From a virus: DNA of 26,836 nucleotides. The stretch's first letter is position 1. Each line of letters begins with the position of its first letter. The translations under genes were made by a program, and so were the position numbers. The notes beneath the pieces were generated by a model. It worked only from the letters and a program-made list of their open reading frames with translations. It made no database searches and had not been told where the DNA came from. Positions 1 through 8,321 of this stretch are shown here, piece after piece. The DNA is taken from positions 1 through 26,836 of IMG/VR virus record IMGVR_UViG_3300010883_018640; one strand, written 5' to 3'.

Positions 1-2100
1 AGACGTTGAAGTAAAATCGCTTAACTTTACATCTCCATCAGCAGTAATTGTTCCAGTAGCATTAATTGTTCCTGCAACATCAATTCCAGCAGAATCAATG
101 TTCAACATATTATTATCGTAACCGATCTTAATAGTCGAAGCGTCTTTATTATAAACGTTCTTACCGATTGCAATACAGTCTGCACCGACCTCAGAGCCTG
201 GTCCTATTTGATAACTTTTGTATCGCCCTTGGTTATCTGCATTAAAATGCATTAATTGATCACCTGCAGTAAATCTGTGAAGACCATCAAGGGTGCCTCT
301 TAATATACCAACAAATGAGCTACCAGTAACATTGTTTCGAGCAGAGGCGGGCGCTGGATCAAACACTCTTCCGTAAACGAATTTTGCTTCAGTAGTGCTT
401 GTAACCTCTTTTACAAACGCCACTTCAGCATCTTTAAATCCGTGAGAGGAGTCGCCGTCAGTTATGACCGTAATAACATCATTTAATTCAAGGCTATGAG
501 CGCTTGAAAAAGAAAGAGAGAATGTATCGGTTTCGGTCGCTCTTGTATTGTCGGTTAACACAGTAACAGTCCCGTCTGAGAGACCCATATATTGATTTAC
601 GTCAATTTTATTTATAGTAAATCCGCTGGTTAGTGCGATTTGATCATTACCATCTGGAACTTGACCAATCGATTTATAATTGCCACCATAAAGAACTACG
701 GTAGCTTGTTCCGCATCTACAGCAGTAACTTCGGCATAAAGTGTTGCCGCAACAATCGCGCCTTCAAAATCTATTGAAATAGTAACTTGCAAAAGATCTC
801 CATTAGATAAAACTGCTGACCTATTTGATTCGCTGTCAAAAGTAAGTACTGCGGCTTCCGCCCCTCCTGCGGGAAACGAAGCTTCAGAATTTGATGAACG
901 ATTATCGGTATCTTGAATAGCCGAAACGTTCCATCCTACTAGGTTGGTTAAACTAACACTTGCAGAAGCGACACTCCTTGAAACCCTATGCCAATTCCAA
1001 AATGCAGCTTTATTATTTTTAAGATTATTGTTTGCAATCGCATAATATTGTTCTTGAACTCTTTCGTTTGGTTTGCCTGCGCCAACTTGTTGGGTAATGC
1101 GATTAATTTTCTGTACCGTATGAAAGTGATTTGAGTTATCTGCAAAACCATTATCTGCCCCACTGTTTTTAAATAGATCGTGTGTTGCTGCAATTGGCCC
1201 TTCGACTCTTAAATTAGCTGCAGTTCCATTATCGCTTTTAATTAAAGCCACACTTTTTCCTGGTGTACGATTTGCAGATGATATATTTAATTTAAAGTGG
1301 CCATCTACGTGTAATCTTGCATCTGGAGAAGTAGTTCCTATACCAACATTACCACTCTCCTTTGTAACGGCTAATCTACTAACTCCACTTGTTTTAAGGT
1401 GAAGGTCTGAGCCTCCTCCAAATCCATACTGTGGGCCAGTGATGCTGTCACTGTGGTACATTCCTCCAGTTGCTAAAAAGTTTCCCTGCACCCTAGTAGA
1501 ATCAAGCGTAATAACATTCCGTGATCCGTCGCTATTGATAAATGGGTGAGGGATATTTATAAGATCAATATCATAATCTTCATCTGTAAATTTAAATCCA
1601 TTAGCACCCGCAGTAAATTCATACTTAACAGGACCCATACCCTTCATTTGTATTTTACTTTCATTAAGTTCATCACCTAAGAAAATATACCTACCTATGT
1701 CTAACGAGCTTTGAATAAAAGCTTCAGTAAAATTACCACTTCCACCATTACTTAAAAACTGACCAGTTTCTTTGTCGTTAATTAACCTGTCATTTCCGCC
1801 TGAACCACTGACAAATAAACCACCTGACGGTCCACCAGAAAAAGAAATTGTAGAGTCCCCTAAAAATATAGAGTTTTCACTAAGATACAAATCTCTAAAT
1901 CTTTTATCGGGGCTGCCAATATCATAAGTTATGTCACTGTCTGGCAAGATATCACTAGATTCCGAATAAAAGCCACTTGTAAGACTATTGTAAGAGATTT
2001 TCTTGGTCTCTTTATTTACAGTATCTACAATAGGGATAAAATCCGTACTGGATGGGTCTGTAAGCTCGGTAAGATTTGATATTTTAGTATTTTGTGACAC
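1..2100 (-). CDS. Tail fiber / receptor-binding protein, C-terminus cut by window edge
   Basis: The minus strand is open from a GTG start at 2100 to the left edge: 700 codons with no stop and no end in the window. GTG is chosen because an in-frame TAA lies a few codons upstream with no ATG between. Residues 1-40 (start MSQNTKISNLTELTDPSSTD, then IPIVD and ETKKIS) match the N-terminal module of the three LRR genes upstream, so this is probably the same virion anchor. Around residues 245-266 is NVGIGTTSPDARLHVDG, a motif frequent in phage tail fibers, often ahead of a C-terminal chaperone domain, which would lie outside the window. The remainder is Gly/Ser/Thr-rich and looks beta-structured. 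It is the last gene of the minus-strand cassette, 27 nt after its neighbour. The structural role is well supported; the receptor is unknown. Confidence 0.85.
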   Translation of the reverse strand, partial: MSQNTKISNLTELTDPSSTDFIPIVDTVNKETKKISYNSLTSGFYSESSDILPDSDITYDIGSPDKRFRDLYLSENSIFLGDSTISFSGGPSGGLFVSGSGGNDRLINDKETGQFLSNGGSGNFTEAFIQSSLDIGRYIFLGDELNESKIQMKGMGPVKYEFTAGANGFKFTDEDYDIDLINIPHPFINSDGSRNVITLDSTRVQGNFLATGGMYHSDSITGPQYGFGGGSDLHLKTSGVSRLAVTKESGNVGIGTTSPDARLHVDGHFKLNISSANRTPGKSVALIKSDNGTAANLRVEGPIAATHDLFKNSGADNGFADNSNHFHTVQKINRITQQVGAGKPNERVQEQYYAIANNNLKNNKAAFWNWHRVSRSVASASVSLTNLVGWNVSAIQDTDNRSSNSEASFPAGGAEAAVLTFDSESNRSAVLSNGDLLQVTISIDFEGAIVAATLYAEVTAVDAEQATVVLYGGNYKSIGQVPDGNDQIALTSGFTINKIDVNQYMGLSDGTVTVLTDNTRATETDTFSLSFSSAHSLELNDVITVITDGDSSHGFKDAEVAFVKEVTSTTEAKFVYGRVFDPAPASARNNVTGSSFVGILRGTLDGLHRFTAGDQLMHFNADNQGRYKSYQIGPGSEVGADCIAIGKNVYNKDASTIKIGYDNNMLNIDSAGIDVAGTINATGTITADGDVKLSDFTSTS

Positions 2101-2127
2101 AATTATTAAAGTTTAAAAAATTAAGTA

Positions 2128-3747
2128 TTAAACGCCTACGATTTCTAGGCCGCCATATTTGTTATTTCCCTCTCCTTTTGCTTGATAATCCGCTACTGCT
2201 GAATTTGGAACTTGAATTTCGCTTAAGCTAGTACAGCCATCAAATGGAGTAGTTCCAAGCGTTGGAGCATCCGTAGCAGTGCAACTGAGTGTTGATAGCG
2301 ACGTACAATTTCTGAATGCAAAGCCAGCAATATTGCCCAAACCATTGCCAATTGTAACGGTTGTTAAGCTAGTGTTAAAGGCAAATGCTTGATATACAGT
2401 CGAGGTAACGTTATCGGGGATGGTAAGACTAGTCAGGCCAGTTTGAGAGATGGCGGTCTGACCAATCGAGGTCACACCGTCGCCGATGGTAATACTGGTT
2501 AGGCTGGTGCATTGATTGAATGCAAAATCCCCAATCGAGGTCACACCGTCGCCGATGGTAATATCGGTTACGCTAGTGCATCTTTGGAATGCACTCACTC
2601 CAATCGAGGTCACGCTGTCGGGTATAGTAATGCTGGTTAGGCTAGTGCAGCCAAGGAATACACGCTCTCCAATCGAAGTCACGCTATTGGGAATGGTTAT
2701 GCTGGTTGAGCCTGAGCAGAAAGCGAATGCATTAGCCCCAATCGAGGTTACACTATCGGGAATCGTGATACTGCTTACGCCAGAGCAGCCATAGAATGCA
2801 AAATCTCCAATCGAGGTCACGCTATTGGGGATGGTAATGCTGGTAAGGCCAGAGCAGCTTCGGAATGCCGAATCTCCAATCGAGGTCACGCTGCTGGGAA
2901 TCGTAATGCTGGTCAGGTTATTACAGAATCTGAATGCCCGATTTCCAATCGAAGTCACGCTATTGGGAATAGAATATGCACTACTTTTACCATATGGAAA
3001 AATAACTAAATTATCTGCAGACTTACTAAATAGAACACCGTCAATTGATGAAAATAATGCATTTTCACTGGATACATTAATACTTGTGAGGTTAGCGCAT
3101 GTTGTAAACAAACTGCTATCAATCGAAGTAAGGCTGTCGGGTAGATCAACGCTAGTAATACTATTGCAGGCAGAGAATGCATCACTTCCAATCGAGGTCA
3201 CACTGTCGCCGATCGTAATGCTTGTTACGTTAGTACAGTAATAGAATGCACTACTCCCAATCGTGGTAACGCTGTCGGGGATCTTAATGCTGGTCAGGCT
3301 TTGGCAATACATGTATGCCTGAGATCCAATCGCGGTCACGCTGTCTGGGATGTTAATACTGGTCAGGTCAAAGCAGCCAATGAAAGTATTATCTCCAATC
3401 GAAGTCACACTGTTGGGTATGACAACGCTGGTCAGGTTAGAGCAGTAATAGAATGCACTACTTCCAATCGATGTAACGTTATTCCCTATATAGATAGATT
3501 CTAAATTGGTATTATTTGAATACCCGCTTGAATTATCAATAGTTGTCAGATTTCTTGTCTGCACCACCCCTAACTGAGAGTCGGTAGTGTGGGGCATAGA
3601 TTGGGCGATGGCGACATCGCTAATTGGTAAATCAGCTAGGCTAATTTTCTTAGTTTCGTTAGAACTGATATCCACAATCGGTAAAACGTCAGTTACCGCA
3701 TTAGCCGAAGTAAGTTCTGTAAGTTCTGATATTTTTTTGTCTGCCAT
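2128..3747 (-). CDS. BspA-type leucine-rich-repeat fiber protein (16 repeats)
   Basis: 539 aa. Residues 1-45 are the shared anchor module ([22 protein letters not shown]). From about residue 85 come 16 units of a 23-residue repeat of the form [23 protein letters not shown], the BspA-like LRR type. After unit 6 there is an insertion ([10 protein letters not shown] ... VIFPYGK) typical of BspA-family proteins. The C-terminal cap ends in YGGLEIVGV, resembling the caps of the two paralogs. Repeat scaffolds are nearly constant, while the two residues before and after the Cys change from unit to unit, which suggests an exposed binding surface. ATG lies 4 nt after the stop of the upstream paralog, with a GAGG Shine-Dalgarno inside that gene's last codons. 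The probable role is host-surface binding on the virion. LRR assignment is very sure; the receptor role is inferred. Confidence 0.88.
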   Translation of the reverse strand: MADKKISELTELTSANAVTDVLPIVDISSNETKKISLADLPISDVAIAQSMPHTTDSQLGVVQTRNLTTIDNSSGYSNNTNLESIYIGNNVTSIGSSAFYYCSNLTSVVIPNSVTSIGDNTFIGCFDLTSINIPDSVTAIGSQAYMYCQSLTSIKIPDSVTTIGSSAFYYCTNVTSITIGDSVTSIGSDAFSACNSITSVDLPDSLTSIDSSLFTTCANLTSINVSSENALFSSIDGVLFSKSADNLVIFPYGKSSAYSIPNSVTSIGNRAFRFCNNLTSITIPSSVTSIGDSAFRSCSGLTSITIPNSVTSIGDFAFYGCSGVSSITIPDSVTSIGANAFAFCSGSTSITIPNSVTSIGERVFLGCTSLTSITIPDSVTSIGVSAFQRCTSVTDITIGDGVTSIGDFAFNQCTSLTSITIGDGVTSIGQTAISQTGLTSLTIPDNVTSTVYQAFAFNTSLTTVTIGNGLGNIAGFAFRNCTSLSTLSCTATDAPTLGTTPFDGCTSLSEIQVPNSAVADYQAKGEGNNKYGGLEIVGV

Positions 3748-3751
3748 AATA

Positions 3752-4585
3752 TTAAGCCTCTTCGAGTTCTGCGATTATTAAACCTCCGTATGTTGTTCCA
3801 TTTCCTGCATTTTGGTAACTTACTGTTGCTCCAACTGGGACAGTAATTGTGGTAGCCGCAACATTATTAAACGAGTTAGTTTCAACACTTGGGGCAGATT
3901 CAGCAAGAGAGGTGATTGTGGCTAGGCTAGTGCAGTCATTGAATGCATTACTTGAAATCGTGGTAACGCTGTTGCCGATGGTAACGCTAGCCAGGCTTGT
4001 GCAGTCAAAAAATGCACTAACTCCAATCGAAGTCACGCCATTGCCGATCGTAATGCTGGCTAGGCCGCAGCTAAAAAATGCTTGCTCTCCAATCGAGGTC
4101 ACACTGTTTGGGATCGTAACGCTGGTTAGATTAGCGTTACCACCGAATGCGCTAGTTCCAATCGAAGTCGCGCCTACACCGTCAAGAATTGTAACACTTG
4201 TTAGACTAGAGCAGTTACTAAATGCAAGACTCCCAATCGAGGTCACGCTATTGGGGATGGTAATGCTAGTAAGGGTATTGGAGTTATAGAATGCACTGTC
4301 CCCAATCGAGGTCACATGACTGCCAATGTAAATAAGCTCTAAATTCGAATTGCTTTGATACCCGCTTGAAGTATCAATAAGTGTCAGATCTCGCGTCTGT
4401 TCTGTCCCTGAAATAAAGTCTATAGTGTAGGGATAAGACCGTGCTATAGCAGAAGCACTCATTGGAAGCTTGCCTATAGTTATTTTATCGGTTTGATTTA
4501 AACTGATATCCACAATCGGCAAAACGTCAGTTATCGGATTAGCTGAAATGATTTGTGTAAGTTCTGATATTTTTTTATCTGACAT
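3752..4585 (-). CDS. BspA-type leucine-rich-repeat fiber protein (6 repeats)
   Basis: 277 aa, the shortest of the three LRR paralogs. The N-terminus ([23 protein letters not shown]) is the shared anchor, followed by a linker containing IARSYPYT and [15 protein letters not shown] that is closely matched in the two paralogs. About six 23-residue repeats follow; one carries a 3-residue insertion (DGVGATSIG) and one has a deletion (SCGLASI). The cap ([12 protein letters not shown] ... [13 protein letters not shown] ... TYGGL) is nearly the same as in the 387-aa paralog. The start ATG follows the upstream gene by 4 nt. The junction sequence is duplicated almost exactly at the next gene, which shows that the genes arose by tandem duplication. 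Probably a virion-attached adhesion protein. Confidence 0.86.
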   Translation of the reverse strand: MSDKKISELTQIISANPITDVLPIVDISLNQTDKITIGKLPMSASAIARSYPYTIDFISGTEQTRDLTLIDTSSGYQSNSNLELIYIGSHVTSIGDSAFYNSNTLTSITIPNSVTSIGSLAFSNCSSLTSVTILDGVGATSIGTSAFGGNANLTSVTIPNSVTSIGEQAFFSCGLASITIGNGVTSIGVSAFFDCTSLASVTIGNSVTTISSNAFNDCTSLATITSLAESAPSVETNSFNNVAATTITVPVGATVSYQNAGNGTTYGGLIIAELEEA

Positions 4586-4589
4586 AATA

Positions 4590-5753
4590 TTAAGCCTCTA
4601 TGATTTCTAAGCCCCCGTATGTTGTTCCATCTCCTTCATCTTTGTAACTCTGTGTAGACCCAGCTGGGACAGTAATTGTGGTAGCCGTAACATTATTAAA
4701 CGAGGTAGTTTCAACACTTGGGGCATCTGTAGCAAGAGAGGTGATTGTGGCTAGGCTAGTGCATTGACTGAATGCAAAAATCCCAATTGAAGTCATACTG
4801 TTGGGAATGGTGACGCTTGTCAGGCCAGTGCAGCCAAAGAATGCAACAGGTCCAATCGAAGTCAAGCCATTGCCGATCGTAATGCTGGTAAGGCTAGAGC
4901 AGTTTCGGAATGCATCACCGCCAATCGAGGTTACACTATCAGGAATCGTAACGCTGGCTAGGCTAGTGCAGCCATTGAATGCATTACTTGAAATCGTGGT
5001 AACGCTATCGGGAATGGTTATGCTGGCAAGGCCAGTGCAGTCTTTGAATGTACTACCTTCAATCGAGGTCACGCTGTTGCCAATAATAAAGCTAGTCAGG
5101 CTAGTGCAGTCTCGGAATGCATTGGCCCCAATCGAGGTTACACTATCGGGAATCGTGATACTGCTTACGCCAGAACAGCCATAGAATGCACTACTTCCAA
5201 TCGCGGTAACGCTGTCGGAAATGGTAATACTGGTAAGACCGGTGCATTCAAAAAATGTATTGCCTTCAATCGAGGTCACACCATCGGGAATTGTAATACT
5301 GGTCAGGCCAGAGCAGCCTTTGAATGCGCTAGTTCCAATAGAGACCCCTCTTTCAGGGATCGTAATACTGGTTAGGCTTGTGCAATTGTCGAATGCAAAA
5401 GAGTTAATCGATCTCACGCTATCGGGGATTGTAACGTTGCTAAGGTTTGTGCAATTTTTGAATGCAGACAATGCAATCAAGGTCACGTTGCTTCCAATAT
5501 AAATAGAGCTTAAATTGGTATTATTAAAGAATTCGCTTGATGCAATTGAGGATACATTCCGTGTCCTCTCATTGCCTGTTTGAAAGTCCGTGGTAAAGGG
5601 GTAGGATCGACCAATCTCTTCGTTGCTCATAGGCAAATTAGATAAAATGATCCTCTTAGTTTCTACGGCGCTAGTATCAACAACTGGTAAAAAGTCATTT
5701 GTCGAATTAGCTGAAGTAATTTCTGTAAGTTCTGTTATTGTTTTGTCTGCCAC
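4590..5753 (-). CDS. BspA-type leucine-rich-repeat fiber protein (11 repeats)
   Basis: 387 aa starting at GTG (GTG-GCA-GAC). The second residue onward matches the ATG-started paralogs (ADKTITELTEITS), which fixes the start. It carries the anchor module, the linker with IGRSYPFTTDFQTGNERTRN, then 11 LRR units of 23 residues and a cap ending TYGGLEIIEA. One unit region is almost identical in DNA to part of the 539-aa paralog (76 bp, 2 differences), which points to recombination between the genes. It is the first LRR gene after the small 107-aa protein, 24 nt downstream of it. Likely role: receptor binding or adhesion on the virion surface. What it binds cannot be told from sequence. Confidence 0.86.
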   Translation of the reverse strand: MADKTITELTEITSANSTNDFLPVVDTSAVETKRIILSNLPMSNEEIGRSYPFTTDFQTGNERTRNVSSIASSEFFNNTNLSSIYIGSNVTLIALSAFKNCTNLSNVTIPDSVRSINSFAFDNCTSLTSITIPERGVSIGTSAFKGCSGLTSITIPDGVTSIEGNTFFECTGLTSITISDSVTAIGSSAFYGCSGVSSITIPDSVTSIGANAFRDCTSLTSFIIGNSVTSIEGSTFKDCTGLASITIPDSVTTISSNAFNGCTSLASVTIPDSVTSIGGDAFRNCSSLTSITIGNGLTSIGPVAFFGCTGLTSVTIPNSMTSIGIFAFSQCTSLATITSLATDAPSVETTSFNNVTATTITVPAGSTQSYKDEGDGTTYGGLEIIEA

Positions 5754-5777
5754 GGTAATTGTTAAAAATTAATTAGA

Positions 5778-6101
5778 TTATTCAAGAAGTAATAAAGATG
5801 AGTCTTCGGAAAGAAGCCTAGATCCATTCTCAAGTGAAATTGAACCAGCGAAAAATGGTGTTAAGTTTACAGGTCTAAATCCAGCATCTACAGGAATTTG
5901 AATAAATGAATCAAGACCAAAAAAATGATATTTTCTATTAAGTTCTTGAACTATATGCGTATACATATGAGAATCATTTCGATGTGAAATAGGATGATCA
6001 GTAGATAAAGAAGAAATTTTAGCATCAAAAGTTCTAGTTTCGAAGAGACTTTTATCAAAAGAAGTATGTATTTCGTCCTGTAATAATCTAATATTTTTCA
6101 T
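5778..6101 (-). CDS. Small protein of unknown function leading the fiber cassette
   Basis: 107 aa. I do not recognise a family. The N-terminal half is mixed polar and helical (RLLQDEIHTSFDKSLFETR, HMYTHIVQELNRKYHFF). The C-terminus (ISLENGSRLLSEDSSLLLLE) has the repetitive leucine/glutamate ending often seen in small phage appendage proteins. ATG at 6101 has the AT-rich upstream sequence AATATATAAATATT and no Shine-Dalgarno. It is the promoter-proximal gene of the minus-strand block, so it is transcribed together with the fiber genes. A small structural or fiber-attachment protein is possible but unproven. Confidence 0.65.
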   Translation of the reverse strand: MKNIRLLQDEIHTSFDKSLFETRTFDAKISSLSTDHPISHRNDSHMYTHIVQELNRKYHFFGLDSFIQIPVDAGFRPVNLTPFFAGSISLENGSRLLSEDSSLLLLE

Positions 6102-6151
6102 AATATTTATATATTAATTTTAAACTCCATTTTCAATTAAATCCCGTGAAT

Positions 6152-6214
6152 CTACCATATACTATATTACACATTTTTGAAAAATGTAGAAATTAACGCA
6201 ATAAACTATGGTAG
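6152..6214. repeat. Nested inverted repeats in the divergent intergenic region
   Basis: The inner palindrome ACATTTTT-G-AAAAATGT (6171-6187) is perfect, with 8-bp arms around one base. It is flanked by an outer inverted repeat, CTACCATA (6152-6159) and TATGGTAG (6207-6214), centred within about 4 bp of it. The region lies between the divergent gene blocks, so it could be an operator or a hairpin. The inner palindrome fills the spacer of the candidate minus-strand promoter. Confidence 0.55.
6166..6192 (-). promoter_or_regulatory. Possible reverse-strand promoter for the fiber cassette
   Basis: Read on the minus strand: TTTCTA, 15 bp, TGTAAT. It resembles the phage element found on the plus strand but has 15 instead of 16 bp and one mismatch in the upstream half. 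Its downstream half ends 64 nt before the ATG at 6101. It is the only candidate I found for the minus-strand genes. Confidence 0.4.
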
Positions 6215-6259
6215 TTGTCTGTTTTTAGGTTTTCTTAATTTATTTTTTACATCAATCAT

Positions 6260-6287
6260 TTTCACAAAATCTCACTTTAAATGTAAC
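6260..6287 (+). promoter_or_regulatory. Phage promoter-like element P1 (portal)
   Basis: TTTCAC, 16 bp, TGTAAC. The downstream half ends 7 nt before the portal ATG at 6295. If the start point sits about 7 nt after this half, as for sigma70-type -10 boxes, the mRNA would be leaderless. Confidence 0.75.
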
Positions 6288-6294
6288 ATTTGTC

Positions 6295-8274
6295 ATGGGG
6301 AAAAATAATTACAAGGCAGACAATCTTTATTTCACTGACAGGCAGAAATATTACGAGCAGAAGGAATCTGCACCACAAAAGTCATTGGGATCTGACTTTT
6401 CTAATGAAGATTATAACAAGATGGTTGGATTCGCTGGTAGCGAATGGGTAAAGGGCGGTTTAGGTCGCAGAGGAGTAAAATCTTTAGGGATCAACACTCA
6501 ATTATCGAATAGGTTTCCCAATTTAACTGGTGGAGGAAATCTTTACAACAATAATGGAGGCTATGTTACAATTAATGAAACTGTATGGCTATGTCAAAAA
6601 GCTTGGCAGGAGTTCCAGCTATTTCGAAATACGATTGAAGCTATGGTAGAATTCTCTATGTCAAAAATTAAATTATCGTCCTCTAATAAGAGTGCTAAAA
6701 ATTTTTGCGAGACTTGGTTAAAAGCCATTAATATAAATGGGTTTGCGGAACAGTTTTATAGAGAATTGTATAGATCTTGCAATGTTTTTCCGTATGCAAT
6801 GAAAGGAAAGATCAATAGCAAAGATACTAAAAATCTAAAAATGTATGCGTCTAGTGCGGAAATACCAGTAAAATATACAGTTCTTAATCCAGCCCAAGTA
6901 AGTTTGTATGGGGGTTTAACAAGCGATAGAGACATTTATAAAGTTTTAAGTCCTTACGAAATTAAAAGATTGAAAAATCCTCAAACTCAAAGTGAGAAGA
7001 TTTTATATCAAAAATTAAGTCCAGAAATAAAACAAGCGATTAAAGATAGTTCTGAATTATCTTTAACATCTTCTATTTACGTTCCTCTTAAAGATGTGAG
7101 TTCCGCTTTTTATCAAAAACAAGATTACGAATATTTTGCAGTACCACTCTTTTATGGAGTACTAGATGACATTGAATTGAAGCTTGAAATGAAAAAGGCT
7201 GATAGAAAAGTTTTAAAGACTCTGGAAAATATGATTCTAAAAGTTACTATGGGGGGCTATAAAGTTGACGGTAATGAAGTTCCTCCCAATCCGGAGCATT
7301 TAGCTTATATGAGACAGCTTTTCAATAGTGAGGCAACTCAGAGAGTTCTCGTTGCAGATTACACCACTGAGGTTGATTATGTTATTCCAGATATTACCAA
7401 AGTTGTTGGAGCCGAAAAATATGCTCAGGTAAATGAGGATATTAGAGAAGGTTTACAGTCAATTTTTGGAAGCAACGAGAAGTTTTCCAATCAAATGACT
7501 AAGGTTAGGGTATTTTGCCAGAGACTTAAAAGGGGTCAGTCTATTTTTAAAGAATGGCTTGAGGGAGAAATTGGAAATGTTTGCAAAGAAATGGGGTACA
7601 CGAATGCTCCAACAGTAAAACTTTCTTCTATAAACCTTGAAGACCAAACACAAATGAACAGAGTTTATACTCGAATGGCTGAGTTGGGATTCTTAGTTCC
7701 AGAAGAGCTGAATACAGCAATTGAAGATGGTATTCTTCCAGAGAAGAATGAAAGTCTTAAAAATCAAAAAGAATATCGCAAATTGAAAAACGATAGTCTT
7801 TATGAGCCACAAATGAATTACAATCCAATAGATGAAGAAGCTGGTCCATCTAGTAAAACTAAAATAAAACAAGAAAAAGGAAGACCAGCTGGCAGTGGGG
7901 TTCCGATTAGTGGACCTAGACAAAGTAGAGTCGTTGGTGGTATTGAAGGTATCTCACTAAAGGAAATACAGTCTTGCCTAACGGAGATGGATAAAATCAA
8001 AGAAAACGCCATTAAAAAACTTAAGGGTAGTTACAACGTTAAGAAGCTTACAGACTCTCAAGTTGATTTTGCCAATTCAATCGCAAAAAAGGTTGTAGAA
8101 AATTATAATAAAGCGGACTGGGAAAAGGCGGTTGCCTCTATCATCAAAAGCAAGTCAATTGATGAAAACCCAAAAATGCAAGAAGAGATTGATAAGATTT
8201 GTGATGATTTTGAATTAGACACCTTTCTAGGAGCTTTAGTTTGGCATTCTAGAAGGGACGCACCGAGCGATTAA
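6295..8274 (+). CDS. Portal protein
   Basis: 659 aa. Portal proteins form the dodecameric ring at one capsid vertex through which DNA enters and leaves, and which binds terminase and neck proteins. Support comes from position (first of the head genes, directly before the protease) and from portal-like segments. One is the N-terminal wing region QLFRNTIEAMVEFSMSKIKL (about residues 110-130). Another is the long helical stretch with YEYFAVPLFYGVLDDIELK and then RKVLKTLENMILKVTMGG (about residues 280-320). After about residue 500 there is a charged tail with KGRPAGSGVP, an AT-hook-like GRP core, and a helical C-terminus. ATG at 6295 has no Shine-Dalgarno and lies 7 nt after promoter element P1. 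Arginine is mostly AGA/AGG, unlike the capsid gene. Confidence 0.85.
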   Translation: MGKNNYKADNLYFTDRQKYYEQKESAPQKSLGSDFSNEDYNKMVGFAGSEWVKGGLGRRGVKSLGINTQLSNRFPNLTGGGNLYNNNGGYVTINETVWLCQKAWQEFQLFRNTIEAMVEFSMSKIKLSSSNKSAKNFCETWLKAININGFAEQFYRELYRSCNVFPYAMKGKINSKDTKNLKMYASSAEIPVKYTVLNPAQVSLYGGLTSDRDIYKVLSPYEIKRLKNPQTQSEKILYQKLSPEIKQAIKDSSELSLTSSIYVPLKDVSSAFYQKQDYEYFAVPLFYGVLDDIELKLEMKKADRKVLKTLENMILKVTMGGYKVDGNEVPPNPEHLAYMRQLFNSEATQRVLVADYTTEVDYVIPDITKVVGAEKYAQVNEDIREGLQSIFGSNEKFSNQMTKVRVFCQRLKRGQSIFKEWLEGEIGNVCKEMGYTNAPTVKLSSINLEDQTQMNRVYTRMAELGFLVPEELNTAIEDGILPEKNESLKNQKEYRKLKNDSLYEPQMNYNPIDEEAGPSSKTKIKQEKGRPAGSGVPISGPRQSRVVGGIEGISLKEIQSCLTEMDKIKENAIKKLKGSYNVKKLTDSQVDFANSIAKKVVENYNKADWEKAVASIIKSKSIDENPKMQEEIDKICDDFELDTFLGALVWHSRRDAPSD

Positions 8275-8302
8275 TTTCACTAAAGCAAACAAAAATTGTA
8301 AT
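8275..8302 (+). promoter_or_regulatory. Phage promoter-like element P2 (protease-scaffold)
   Basis: TTTCAC, 16 bp, TGTAAT. The upstream half starts at the base directly after the portal stop codon TAA (8272-8274). The downstream half ends 19 nt before ATG 8322. Confidence 0.8.
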
Positions 8303-8321
8303 CTTTAGAGATAGCCTAGTA

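Noticed and set aside
2400-5500. Regular DNA repeats resembling a CRISPR array or tandem-repeat locus, with long open frames on the opposite strand
   Set aside because: The 69-bp period equals 23 codons of the LRR unit on the minus strand, and the plus-strand frames are repetitive shadows of it.
2128-5753. Diversity-generating retroelement acting on the LRR fibers
   Set aside because: I see no reverse transcriptase and no template repeat with adenine-specific changes in the window; repeat exchange explains the variation.
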